Source: a virus | Virus record (IMG/VR): IMGVR_UViG_3300020156_000453 | Location: 1-41,546 of that record | Reading direction: 5' to 3' (one strand) | DNA: 41,546 nt | In this document: piece by piece, positions 1 through 7,587 of the stretch | Layout of the letters: each line of letters opens with the position of its first letter | Numbering within the stretch: the first letter of the stretch is position 1 | The notes under the pieces: generated by a model | Told to the model about the DNA's origin: nothing | The model's input: the letters and a program-made list of their open reading frames with translations, nothing else | Database searches by the model: none | Made by a program: the position numbers and the translations under genes

Positions 1-858
1 ATGCAGCTTTGGCCGAAAAGAGGCCTTCGGCTCCTGGCGGGCTGCGCGCCCTGCCAGCCATTCTCGAGCTTCCGTCGCGGCACGGACACGAAGGGGGATG
101 AAAAGTGGCCTTTGTTGGACGAGTTTAGGCGCTTGGTCGAAGCGACTCGCCCGGAACTGGTCACCATGGAAAACGTCCCGGGGTTGAAGTCGACCGAAGT
201 CTTCGCGAGATTCGTCCGTGCGCTAGAAGATGTCGGATACAGCGTGGCTTACAAGTCATGCTATGGGCCGAAGTATGGGCTGCCGCAACATCGCAGGCGG
301 CTTGTACTGCTGGCATCGCTCTTGGGGCCCATCGGCTTCCCTGCGGAGACGAACGATGCGAGTAACTTTGTTACTGTCAAAGACGTCATCGCTGGGCTGC
401 CAAAGCTCCAGGCCGGACAGGCCGATCCGGCTGATCCACTGCATAAGGCACGCTCGCTCACCCCGTTGAATCTCGCGAGAATTCGGGCATCGAAGCCTGG
501 AGGCACGTGGCGGGATTGGCCGTCTCATCTTCGGTCGCCGTGTCATACGCGGGCAACCGGGGCCTCCTTCCAGAGTGTGTACGCACGGATGACGTGGAGC
601 GAGCCCGCCCCCACGATCACAACGCAGGCGTATAACTTCGGGACGGGTAGATTCGGCCACCCCGACCAGGATCGCGCCATATCGCTGCGAGAGGCCGCGA
701 TGCTGCAGGGGTTTCCTCGTGACTATGCATTCGTTCGCCCGGATGCCGAGCCGGAGTTCTTGTCGATTGGGCGGCTGATTGGGAACGCGGTACCGCCGCC
801 GCTGGGTCGCGCGATTGGCGAGCAGATCAGCGTGCATACCAAGGTCTCAAAACGCTAA
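1..858 (+). CDS. C5-cytosine DNA methyltransferase, N-terminus missing
   Basis: Modification enzyme that would methylate carbon 5 of cytosine. Visible family motifs in order: motif IV with the catalytic Cys (P17-C18-Q19), motif VI E57-N58-V59, motif VIII around Q96-R100 (QHRRR), motif IX-like REAAMLQGFP near residue 235, and motif X GNAVPP near residue 263. Motif I (the SAM-binding DLFxGxGG) normally lies some 60-80 residues before motif IV and is absent, so the real gene almost certainly starts before base 1, or is truncated in the genome. The ATG at base 1 is therefore not trusted as a start. It is followed after 18 bp by the GHKL/nuclease gene on the same strand, as a modification gene would be. 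It appears less G+C-rich than the phage genes, which suggests acquisition. Confidence 0.9.
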   Translation: MQLWPKRGLRLLAGCAPCQPFSSFRRGTDTKGDEKWPLLDEFRRLVEATRPELVTMENVPGLKSTEVFARFVRALEDVGYSVAYKSCYGPKYGLPQHRRRLVLLASLLGPIGFPAETNDASNFVTVKDVIAGLPKLQAGQADPADPLHKARSLTPLNLARIRASKPGGTWRDWPSHLRSPCHTRATGASFQSVYARMTWSEPAPTITTQAYNFGTGRFGHPDQDRAISLREAAMLQGFPRDYAFVRPDAEPEFLSIGRLIGNAVPPPLGRAIGEQISVHTKVSKR

Positions 859-876
859 AAGAGAGAGGACGCAAGG

Positions 877-2865
877 ATGACTAACAAGTTCAGGATGAAA
901 CTCGATTTTCGGGTGCTTGAGCATCTGGGTATTCGGCTCTACAGCAATGTTGCCGCCGTCATCAGCGAGCTCGTTGCGAATGGCTGGGACGCCGAGGCCA
1001 AGAATGTGCACATCGTTTTCGATCAAGCCGGCGATTCCTTGGTGATAAGCGATGACGGTGTAGGCATGGGGCTGTCCGAGATCAACGACAGGTTCCTTAC
1101 CGTGGGTTACGACAAGCGAGGTACGGAGGGAGGAACCTCGGCGTGCGGAAGGAAGTTCATGGGAAGGAAGGGGATCGGAAAACTGTCGGTTTTTTCAGTC
1201 GCCGACGTCGTGCGCGTGTACAGCACCAAGGACGGAGATTCCAACGCGTTCGAGCTCCGTGTGGCAGATCTCGAAAAAGCCATCAAGGCAACGGGCGAGT
1301 ACTATCCGCCCGAAATACCCTGGCTTGGCGACATAGCCAAGAAGGGCACCACCCTCGTCATGACGGGTCTCCAGGTCAAGCGCACAAAGATCACGGTCAA
1401 CGCGCTTAGAAAGCGACTCGCGCGACGCTTCTCGGTGATCGGATTCAAAAGCTCCGACGGTGATCAGTTCGAAGTCTCGATCAACGGTGATCCGGTGGGC
1501 CCTTCCGACCGCGATGATCTTCGGAGTCTGGAGTACCTGTGGGAAATTGGCCCGACGCCAGCGCTCGATGGGACGTCTATGCCGAACTTGGTGGAGAGGT
1601 ATCTCCTCAAGGACGACCTTGCCGGCGGCGAGCATGCGTGGGTCGTCCGCGGCTGGTTCGGAACGGCCAAGAAGCCTGCTCAGCTTGAAGGAGAAGAAAG
1701 CGGGTCGCTCAAGAATATCGTTGTCTTGGCACGTGGCCGACTGATTCAAGAGAGCATCCTGGACAAGCTAGGGTTCAATCGAATCTTTGGTTCGTATGTT
1801 ACGGGTCAGATTCAAGCCGACTTTTTGGATGAAGATGCTCAAGAGGACATTGCGACAAGTGATCGCCAGCGGTTGGTGGAAGACGACCCGCGCGTGATAG
1901 CGCTACGCAACTTCATGCGTAAGGCTCTGCTCGACGCTTCCGATACCTGGTCCGAGGTGCGCAAACAGCAAAAGGCCGTTGAGGCGCAGGAAGCGCATCC
2001 GGTTCTCAAGGACTGGATTGAAGGGCTTCCGAAGGAGCAACGGGGACCAGCCCGGAGCTTCATTGGATTGATCGAGGGGCTCACGCTGGATGACAGTCAT
2101 GAGCAAGATCGCGTGGACTTGTTTCGTTCTGGTGTGCTTGCGTTCGAGCGCCTTCGACTGAAGGAGGCGGCCCATCGGCTCGAGAATCTTAAGGAGCTAA
2201 ATGCGGATCACTTGCTGCCTCTCTTAGTCAATCAGGAGTATTACGAAGCTTCCTTGTACGGGGATATTGTCAAGTCCAGAGTTGAGGCTATTAGGCAGTT
2301 CCAGAATTTGACAGATAGCCATGCGAAGGAAAGGGTTCTGCAGATGCACCTGTTTAAGAATCTGTGGCTGCTCGACGCAGGCTGGGAGCGAGCTAGCGGA
2401 AGCGCAACTATGGAGAATAGGCTCAAGACGAACTTCCCCAAGGATTTCGGCGATGACCTTACAGAAGATGAGTCAAAAGGGCGCGTCGACATCCAGTACC
2501 GCTCGAATGCAGGCGTGCACATCATCGTCGAGCTGAAGAAGTACGAGCGCGTGATGACCCTAGAGGAGCTGCAGCAGCAGGGCACGAAATATAGGTCAGC
2601 GATGACGAAGCTCTTGGCTCAGCAGGGTGAGAGCAATCCGAAGATTGAGATCGTCTTTGTGCTCGGGCGACCGGTCAAATTGCCCGTCGATGCCGGTCTG
2701 CCATCCGACTTCGTCGAGAAGAATCTCGACACATGGGGTGCGCGAATAGTCTTCTACGACCGGTTGATTGAAAGCGCAATTGCGGCGTACTCGGATTATA
2801 TCTCGGCACATCAGGAGCTCGATCGGGTCGACAAGGTGGTCCAGGGGCTAGCCGCGGCTAGTTAG
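877..2865 (+). CDS. GHKL ATPase fused to PD-(D/E)xK nuclease; putative restriction enzyme of HgiDII/BbrUII type
   Basis: The N-terminal third is a GHKL (Hsp90/MutL/MORC-like) ATPase: N-box E31-x3-N35-x2-D38, G1 box D59-x-G61-x-G63-M64, then a Gly-rich lid around residues 90-105 (GRKFMGRKGIGK) and a later GTTLVMTG motif. Near the C-terminus D538 and E552-x-K554 (VDIQY ... VELKK) have the spacing of a PD-(D/E)xK nuclease active site. GHKL-nuclease fusions beside C5 methyltransferases are known from the HgiDII/BbrUII restriction family and from the MutL/MORC-like restriction proteins described by comparative genomics. The 18-bp gap after the methyltransferase gene, with AGAGAGGA before the ATG, supports one operon. 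Its stop overlaps the integrase stop on the other strand. The specificity (GTCGAC in the named relatives) is only a guess here. MORC-like defence ATPase is the alternative reading. Confidence 0.8.
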   Translation: MTNKFRMKLDFRVLEHLGIRLYSNVAAVISELVANGWDAEAKNVHIVFDQAGDSLVISDDGVGMGLSEINDRFLTVGYDKRGTEGGTSACGRKFMGRKGIGKLSVFSVADVVRVYSTKDGDSNAFELRVADLEKAIKATGEYYPPEIPWLGDIAKKGTTLVMTGLQVKRTKITVNALRKRLARRFSVIGFKSSDGDQFEVSINGDPVGPSDRDDLRSLEYLWEIGPTPALDGTSMPNLVERYLLKDDLAGGEHAWVVRGWFGTAKKPAQLEGEESGSLKNIVVLARGRLIQESILDKLGFNRIFGSYVTGQIQADFLDEDAQEDIATSDRQRLVEDDPRVIALRNFMRKALLDASDTWSEVRKQQKAVEAQEAHPVLKDWIEGLPKEQRGPARSFIGLIEGLTLDDSHEQDRVDLFRSGVLAFERLRLKEAAHRLENLKELNADHLLPLLVNQEYYEASLYGDIVKSRVEAIRQFQNLTDSHAKERVLQMHLFKNLWLLDAGWERASGSATMENRLKTNFPKDFGDDLTEDESKGRVDIQYRSNAGVHIIVELKKYERVMTLEELQQQGTKYRSAMTKLLAQQGESNPKIEIVFVLGRPVKLPVDAGLPSDFVEKNLDTWGARIVFYDRLIESAIAAYSDYISAHQELDRVDKVVQGLAAAS

Positions 2866-3958
2866 CGCCCGGCAATGAGCCAGGCGTCACCTCGCTCCAG
2901 GGAGCGTCATGGCCATCGAGATACACGGCGGTCATGGTTGTGCTCGCATGCCCCATTAGCTGCTGCACCTGCTGCAGCGTCCAGCCCGATTGGCGCAGCA
3001 GGGCGCCGCCCAAACTGCGGATCTCGTGGAAGGTCGGCGCGTTTTCAGCGTCGAGTCCGGCCGCCTCTCGCGCGTCCTGAAATGCGCGCGTGAGCTGCTC
3101 GGGCAAGACCTGGGTGTGGTGCTCTCGCGCCTTTGCGCGCTTCTGCTGCGGCCGTGCCTTCTCCGGTAGCCGGTGGACCAGGTAAGGCGACACCACGCTG
3201 TCGCGCGCGCGCGTGACGACGGCCTGCAGCTCCGGCGTCAGCGTGATCTTCAGCTTCACCAGCGTGCTGTCCTCGGTCTTGCTGGGCACTACCCACAAGG
3301 CACCGTCGTGCACGTCGGCGAACGTCAGGTTCACCACGTCGTCGCGGCGGAGCAGGGTGAGGAGCGAGAGGTCCATCGCCACCTGCAGCCAGTGCGGCGC
3401 CGCCCCGCGGATGGCGCGGAAGGTTTCCTCGGTGAGGCGCTCTCGCTTGCGGGTGAACGCGAACTTGCGCGTGACCGTCGCCGGATTTGACTCGATCCAG
3501 CCCTCCTCGACGGCGCAGGCGAGAATCCATCCCAGCACGAGGCGCCTGGTCTGCCGACCGCGCTCGGACTCAGTGTCCGCCCGAAGCCACTCGGCGCAGT
3601 CCTTGACGGAAAGCGTTTCGAGCTGGCGTTCGCCTAAGCCTTTTTCCACCCGGCGGATGATGATCTCGTACTCCGCCGCGGTGCGAGCGCCCCATTTTCG
3701 GCTGGGCACGTCGTCCTGCCGGAAGATGGCCACGGCGTCCGCCACGGTCTTTCCGGTACCGGTGACACGCGCGACGAGGTCCGCGCTCTGGCTCAGCAGC
3801 GCGTTGAGCTGCCTGGCGGCGGCGAACGCCTTCGCCTTGTCCTTTCCCATCCACGTCTCGCGCCGAGTCAGCGGGTGGCGGTACTTGTAGCCGTCCCGGT
3901 TCGGGTAGAGGTTGTCGGGCCATCCAGCCCTGCTGCGCGAGCGAACACGTCCCATCAT
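2858..3958 (-). CDS. int: Tyrosine site-specific integrase, lambda Int type
   Basis: Catalyses integration and excision of the phage. The N-terminus (GRVRSRSR..PDNLYPNRDGY) matches the arm-binding domain of lambda Int, residues 60-165 form the core-binding domain, and the catalytic domain shows R204, K228, H311-x2-R314, H337 and the nucleophile Y346. The length of 366 aa is close to lambda Int (356). It lies 6 bp after xis in the leftward operon, as in lambda. Two adjacent ATGs (3958 and 3955) are possible starts. Its 3' end overlaps the last bases of the convergent GHKL gene, so no separate attachment site fits between them; an att core could lie inside one of these 3' ends or left of the R-M pair. 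Confidence 0.96.
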   Translation of the reverse strand: MMGRVRSRSRAGWPDNLYPNRDGYKYRHPLTRRETWMGKDKAKAFAAARQLNALLSQSADLVARVTGTGKTVADAVAIFRQDDVPSRKWGARTAAEYEIIIRRVEKGLGERQLETLSVKDCAEWLRADTESERGRQTRRLVLGWILACAVEEGWIESNPATVTRKFAFTRKRERLTEETFRAIRGAAPHWLQVAMDLSLLTLLRRDDVVNLTFADVHDGALWVVPSKTEDSTLVKLKITLTPELQAVVTRARDSVVSPYLVHRLPEKARPQQKRAKAREHHTQVLPEQLTRAFQDAREAAGLDAENAPTFHEIRSLGGALLRQSGWTLQQVQQLMGHASTTMTAVYLDGHDAPWSEVTPGSLPGAN

Positions 3959-3964
3959 TCGAGA

Positions 3965-4165
3965 TTACCCCGCCTCCGCCAGAACGCGCAGGACCAGTTC
4001 GTCACCGCCAGCGAGCCACTGGTGTTCATCGACATACCAAGTCCCGCCGACCTTGCGGCCAGGCAGAACGCCATGTTGAAGCCAACGGCGCACCGTGAGT
4101 TCCGAGGGGGCGCTGCCTGGCGCGAAGTATTTGGCCGACCACACCGACACAGTCATCAGCAGCAT
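3965..4165 (-). CDS. xis: Excisionase-like DNA-binding protein
   Basis: A 66-aa protein with a winged-helix/MerR-like fold typical of phage excisionases: SELTVRRWLQHGVLPGRKVGGTW, in which the recognition helix is followed by a wing ending in the usual Gly-Gly-Thr-Trp. It would bend DNA at the attachment site to favour excision by the integrase. The start at 4165 is preceded by AAGGAG at 8 bp. It directly precedes int. A start at 4156 (MTVSVW) is less well supported by spacing. Confidence 0.85.
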   Translation of the reverse strand: MLLMTVSVWSAKYFAPGSAPSELTVRRWLQHGVLPGRKVGGTWYVDEHQWLAGGDELVLRVLAEAG

Positions 4166-4184
4166 GACGGCTGCTCCTTGAGAT

Positions 4185-4355
4185 TCATGCTGCTCTCCTC
4201 TGAAAGAAGCGCCGCCACCAGGGCTGGCGCAGTCGTTCGTTCTCGGCGCGCAAGCGCGCGTTCTCCTCGGCGGTTTCCGCCAGGCAGGTGCGCAAGTAGT
4301 GCTTGGTCGGCTGCCGCATGCGCTTGGGCGGCTTGGGGAACATCTGGTCGGTCAT
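4185..4355 (-). CDS. Small protein with leucine-zipper-like segment (56 aa)
   Basis: An open frame of 56 codons begins with ATG at 4355, overlapping the TGA of the methyltransferase gene, and ends at 4185. The N-terminus is basic and proline-rich (MTDQMFPKPPKRMRQP). Residues 27-43 (AEENARLRAENERLR) form a clear short coiled coil, and the end is very basic. It sits between a DNA methyltransferase and xis in a run of translationally coupled genes, so it is probably real. Function unknown; a small DNA-binding or dimeric accessory factor is conceivable but unproven. Confidence 0.65.
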   Translation of the reverse strand: MTDQMFPKPPKRMRQPTKHYLRTCLAETAEENARLRAENERLRQPWWRRFFQRRAA

Positions 4356-5686
4356 GCGGCCGCCTGCTTCTGGTCGGCGCGAGAAGCGCGCTCAATCTGC
4401 CGGCCGATCCAGCCAATCACCGGCACCGCGAAGCTGTTGCCCAGCATCTTGTAGCGAGGGCCGTCGGCCATCATCGGTCCTTCGTCAACGCCGCCGGAGT
4501 GCCGGGCGAGGTAGGCCACATAATGGGCGTCAGGCTCGTTCTTCCGCTGCTTGCGCGGCTTCCCCAGCTTGGGCACCAGTGTCCAGGCGTCCGGTGCGCC
4601 CTGCAGGCGCTCGCACTCGCGCGGGGTGAGGCGACGAACGCCCATTCGTCCAGCCACGGCGGCATGACCCCCACCATGGGCCGCACGGAGCGTGCCCGGC
4701 ACTTCGCCAATCGACAGCGCGGTCTCACCGCCGGCCTTGCAGTCGAAGGCGACGCACGGCGCACCAGAGGTGGCGCGGTCGCTGCCCGTGGTGAGCGTGC
4801 CGAACACCGCATCGCCGGTATCGAGGTTGGTACCGCGCACGGTGAAGGGCACAGGCACCAATGGCGTGCCTCGACCGGTGCCGTCTTCGCTGGCGTCGAA
4901 GCCATCGGCACGCAGCGTGTGCGCCACCATGTTGTAGCACTCGTCGCCGGCAGGGCCACCGCTACCCTTGGCCCATTTGCTGGTCACGGCTCCCGAAATG
5001 CGACCGCCATCAGGGCCGCCGCCAATGGCGCCGGCAAGGCCTTTCCGCGTTTCTCGGCGCGGCGCAGAATCCCCGCGCAGGCGGTCGGGCTCAAGAAGTA
5101 CCGGCGATCGACCGGTCCAGTCTCCAGTATCGAGGACAGCGAACACGCGACGGCGCCGCTGCGCCACTCCGAACCACTGCGCGTCAAGCACGGCCCACTC
5201 GACGAGTCCGTGCTCGCCCAGCGCCACGCCTTCGTTGCCCCAGCCATCTGCCGGGACATCGACTCGGCACCCTGCCATCGCTCCAACCACGACAGCAAAG
5301 TCGCGGCCGGCGTTGCTGCTGAAGGCGCCCGGGACGTTTTCCCAGACGAGCCAGCGGGCACCGCAAAGAGTCCGAGCTGCATTGAAGATCCTCAGTTGCT
5401 GGTGGAACAGGCTGGAGCGGGCACCGGCTAGACCGGCGCGCTTGCCTGCGACCGAAAGGTCCTGGCAGGGCGAGCCACCGATCACGACGTCGATGTGGCC
5501 GAGCGAAGCGATGCGAGCTTCGTCGACCGCGCTCACGTCGCCCAGGTTCGGCACGTGCGGGAGGCGATGCCGCAGTAGGGAACACGCCGCAGGCTCGATC
5601 TCCGCGACGCCAGCGCACTGCCAGCCGAGCGGAGCCCAGGCGAGATGCGCGGCCTCCATGCCTGAGAAGAGCGACAGGTACCTCAC
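4352..5686 (-). CDS. Phage C5-cytosine DNA methyltransferase (Dcm family)
   Basis: A complete C5 methyltransferase of 444 aa. Motif I is LSLFSGMEAAHLAW at residues 4-17, motif IV is GGSPCQDLS with the catalytic Cys, motif VI is WENVPGAF, motif VIII is QRRRRVFAV, motif IX-like TPRECERLQG and motif X GNSFAVPVIGW lie near the C-terminus. The long variable stretch of about residues 200-345 would be the target recognition region. The start is GTG at 5686, overlapping the upstream TGA as GTGA, with AAGGA upstream. No cognate nuclease is adjacent, so it is best read as an orphan phage enzyme that protects phage DNA from host restriction or affects gene expression. It is not closely similar to the methyltransferase at the left edge. 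Confidence 0.93.
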   Translation of the reverse strand: MRYLSLFSGMEAAHLAWAPLGWQCAGVAEIEPAACSLLRHRLPHVPNLGDVSAVDEARIASLGHIDVVIGGSPCQDLSVAGKRAGLAGARSSLFHQQLRIFNAARTLCGARWLVWENVPGAFSSNAGRDFAVVVGAMAGCRVDVPADGWGNEGVALGEHGLVEWAVLDAQWFGVAQRRRRVFAVLDTGDWTGRSPVLLEPDRLRGDSAPRRETRKGLAGAIGGGPDGGRISGAVTSKWAKGSGGPAGDECYNMVAHTLRADGFDASEDGTGRGTPLVPVPFTVRGTNLDTGDAVFGTLTTGSDRATSGAPCVAFDCKAGGETALSIGEVPGTLRAAHGGGHAAVAGRMGVRRLTPRECERLQGAPDAWTLVPKLGKPRKQRKNEPDAHYVAYLARHSGGVDEGPMMADGPRYKMLGNSFAVPVIGWIGRQIERASRADQKQAAA

Positions 5687-5823
5687 CCGCGCGCTTCCTT
5701 CCTGGCTTCGGACAGCATCTCGCGCAGGTCTTCCAGCACCTTGCGGTCCTCCCCGTGCTGCTCAGCGAGGCGGACGGCGCGCTCCAGCGCGTAGACCCGG
5801 TCGTTCGGATGGATGTACGTCAT
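5683..5823 (-). CDS. Small hypothetical protein (46 aa)
   Basis: The likely start is the ATG at 5823 (MTYIHPNDRVYALERAVRLAEQ); a longer open frame upstream has proline-rich, non-protein-like sequence and overlaps the opposed gene. The protein is charged and predicted helical (ALERAVRLAEQHGEDRKVLEDLREMLSEA). It overlaps the methyltransferase start by 4 bp, indicating translational coupling. Function not recognised. Confidence 0.7.
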   Translation of the reverse strand: MTYIHPNDRVYALERAVRLAEQHGEDRKVLEDLREMLSEARKEARG

Positions 5824-5861
5824 GGCAGAATCGGCTCTAACGTGGGCAGGGGGGAAGGTCA

Positions 5862-6479
5862 ATGGCGATTTGTCCGCTTTCGACGGATTGGGGAAATGTC
5901 GCGGACTGGGCCGCTGTGGTGGTCGCGGCAATAGCTGCGGGTGCCACGCTGTGGGCTGTGGTCGTTGCGATGGGAACGAGCCGTACTGCAGTGGAGGAAG
6001 CACGGCGTATGCGGCAGGAGGACCGAGACGCGCGGCTTAAAGCTGAGCGCGACAGAGCAGTAGCGCGAGCCATCGTGCTGGACCACGAGCTCTACATCCT
6101 CGGTGGGGAGATCCGGCGCATTGCGGACGGCATTGGAGCTTCGGTGTCGCGAGCGGATCCGGTGCAAGCGCGAACTTGGGCAGCCAAGCAGATGCCGGTA
6201 GATCCCCTTCCAATGCTCACGCGCTTCGCGGATGATCTCGATGCGTTCGGAACAGAGGGGGCAGCCGATTTGCTCTCCGCACTGAGCAGTTGGTACGTGA
6301 ATCGAACGCTGCTTGAAGATAGTCGCTTTGATGGCGACGAGGCCGACCGGATCGGTGAGGACCTGGCTTCGATCGAAAGCGCCTTCCGAACCTTCCTTGA
6401 CGTGCTGAGGATGGCTCGGAACTTGACGCATCACTGGGCGACTGAAGGAAAAGGTGGTTTGGCCGAGACTGACTTCTGA
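5862..6479 (+). CDS. Membrane-anchored protein in opposite orientation (moron candidate)
   Basis: A 205-aa protein with one strong transmembrane segment at about residues 15-37 (ADWAAVVVAAIAAGATLWAVVVAM), followed by a charged helical stretch (EEARRMRQEDRDARLKAERDRAVARA) and a largely helical cytoplasmic domain. No named family was recognised. AAGG lies 4 bp before the ATG. It is the only rightward gene inside the leftward early operon, so transcription from PL would run antisense to it. The arrangement suits expression in the lysogen, when PL is repressed. Exclusion of other phages is a reasonable but untested idea; a plain hypothetical membrane protein is the fallback. Confidence 0.8.
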   Translation: MAICPLSTDWGNVADWAAVVVAAIAAGATLWAVVVAMGTSRTAVEEARRMRQEDRDARLKAERDRAVARAIVLDHELYILGGEIRRIADGIGASVSRADPVQARTWAAKQMPVDPLPMLTRFADDLDAFGTEGAADLLSALSSWYVNRTLLEDSRFDGDEADRIGEDLASIESAFRTFLDVLRMARNLTHHWATEGKGGLAETDF

Positions 6480-6487
6480 AGTTGCGT

Positions 6488-6745
6488 TCATGCCGCCATC
6501 CCCACCGCCTGCAGGTCGATGTGGTCCACCTTGTCGCGCAGGAACCGGCGCGCGGGGCGCAGGTGGGCAGCGATCACCGCGCGATCGTCGTGTGCGAAGA
6601 ACGTCAGCACGTGCTTGTGCAGCGCACGGCGGTGGTCGCGGCGGTACAGGCGCCAGGTGACGAAGTCGCCGTCTGTGGTCGAGAAGCGGCCCCAGGAGAA
6701 GTCGCCGTTACGCTTTGGTGCGCGGCGGGTCGCGTGTCGGCTCAT
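6488..6745 (-). CDS. Small basic hypothetical protein (85 aa)
   Basis: Start ATG at 6745 overlaps the TGA of the upstream 74-aa gene. The protein (MSRHATRRAPKRNGDFSWGRF) is rich in Arg and His and has a compact central part (TTDGDFVTWRLYRRDHRRALHKHVLTFF is the region, residues 22-50). A longer open frame continues upstream but has no coding character and would cover the neighbouring gene. Member of the leftward early operon; function unknown. Confidence 0.65.
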   Translation of the reverse strand: MSRHATRRAPKRNGDFSWGRFSTTDGDFVTWRLYRRDHRRALHKHVLTFFAHDDRAVIAAHLRPARRFLRDKVDHIDLQAVGMAA

Positions 6746-6966
6746 GCGGCATACCTCAGCGGCTTGCCCCGATCGACCCAGCCGTGCCAGATCTCGGTGG
6801 CGTTGTTCAGTCGGACCTGGTGCGCATCGATGCTCATCGGAGCCGAGCGCGACCGCGCGCGCTGGATGTCCGATTCGCAGACCCGGCAGGTGGTGCGGCG
6901 ACGGTGTGCCGGCGGGAACTGATCGGCCGGCAGCACGCGGCAGCAACTGGAGCAGGTGCGACGCAT
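6742..6966 (-). CDS. Small zinc-ribbon-like protein (74 aa)
   Basis: Two cysteine pairs, C5-x2-C8 and C27-x2-C30, separated by a basic stretch, are typical of a small treble-clef or zinc-ribbon fold as found in HNH-like or recruitment proteins of phages. The remaining half is helical. Start ATG 6966-6964 overlaps the stop of the upstream gene by one base (TGATG). A nuclease activity cannot be claimed because no HNH residues are evident. Confidence 0.7.
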   Translation of the reverse strand: MRRTCSSCCRVLPADQFPPAHRRRTTCRVCESDIQRARSRSAPMSIDAHQVRLNNATEIWHGWVDRGKPLRYAA

Positions 6967-7247
6967 CAGACGCGCACCTCAGCCGCCGGGCGGAACGCGG
7001 GCACCTTGGGCACCGGCAAGGGAAGCGGGCGCTGATCCGTGCCCGGCGGCATCGCATGCCCGTGCTGCCGGCACCACTCGCGCAGCGCGTCGATGTATTC
7101 CTCGTGCCTGCTGCTGGCGCTGCAGGCGCACTCGACGAAGTGCCCGCCGCCGGCGGAGACTCGGCGCACGTCGAGCATGTGGCGCGCGCTGTGGCCGTTC
7201 TGGCAACGCGGCAGGGGCTGGTCGTCGCTGATCTGGCGCTGGCTCAT
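6966..7247 (-). CDS. Hypothetical protein with Cys/His motif (93 aa)
   Basis: The start at ATG 7247 is supported by GGAGG at 8 bp. The upstream extension of the open frame is low-complexity Arg/Ala/Gly sequence and antisense to other genes. The protein contains RCQNGHSARHM, HFVECACSASS and EWCRQHGHAMPPG, so several Cys and His residues that could hold a metal ion. Leftward early operon; function not recognised. Confidence 0.7.
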   Translation of the reverse strand: MSQRQISDDQPLPRCQNGHSARHMLDVRRVSAGGGHFVECACSASSRHEEYIDALREWCRQHGHAMPPGTDQRPLPLPVPKVPAFRPAAEVRV

Positions 7248-7423
7248 AGGGGCAGCCTCCGGGCCTCGCGCCACACGCGCGGCAGCTGGACGGCCAGGAC
7301 GACCGCGACGGTCAGCAGCAGCGAGGCGCCGGCCGCGCTGGCGCGCAGCGCGCACAGCACCGCGGCCAGCAGCGCCATCACCACAGAGACCACCATGACG
7401 ATGACCGCTCCATACCGGCTCAC
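7244..7423 (-). CDS. Small two-helix membrane protein (59 aa)
   Basis: Read by hand from a GTG start at 7423 (GTGA overlap with the upstream stop) to TGA at 7244. The product is very hydrophobic: two predicted membrane helices (about residues 5-25, GAVIVMVVSVVMALLAAVLC, and 28-46, SAAGASLLLTVAVVLAVQL) followed by a basic tail (PRVWREARRLPL). Its stop overlaps the next start, as elsewhere in this operon. Early phage membrane peptide of unknown function. Confidence 0.65.
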   Translation of the reverse strand: MSRYGAVIVMVVSVVMALLAAVLCALRASAAGASLLLTVAVVLAVQLPRVWREARRLPL

Positions 7424-7587
7424 GCGGCACGCTCCATGCCGACGCGCTCGGCCTCCGGCAGCTCCAAATCGGCATTGCCCTTCAGGATCGTGCCGGTCTG
7501 GGTGTACTCGCTGACCTCGAGGCCAGCTGGGATGTAGATCGGCGGCATACCCTTGTGCATCGCCGCGATGAAGTCGGTTTCGTTCAT
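7420..7587 (-). CDS. Small hypothetical protein (55 aa)
   Basis: Start ATG at 7587 (MNETDFIAAMHKGMPPIYIPAG), overlapping the stop of the following membrane peptide gene. The sequence is acidic in its second half (KGNADLELPEAERVGMERAA). It is one of the chain of coupled small genes downstream of PL; no family recognised. Confidence 0.65.
   Translation of the reverse strand: MNETDFIAAMHKGMPPIYIPAGLEVSEYTQTGTILKGNADLELPEAERVGMERAA

Noticed and set aside
1-858. Interpretation of the first methyltransferase as a degenerate pseudogene
   Set aside because: Missing motif I may simply be cut off by the window start; all other motifs are intact, so decay cannot be claimed.
877-2865. Use of GTCGAC sites in the window as evidence for or against HgiDII-like specificity
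   Set aside because: GTCGAC occurs several times, including inside the R-M genes and in the phage, but a methylated host tolerates such sites, so their presence says nothing.
2858-2875. AGCGCCCGG shared with the right end (near 40579) as an att core
   Set aside because: Only nine G+C-rich bases match and the flanks differ; expected by chance in such DNA.
3875-5431. Open frame of 518 codons on the plus strand
   Set aside because: Covers xis and the C5 methyltransferase on the opposite strand; Arg/Ala/Gly-rich without motifs.
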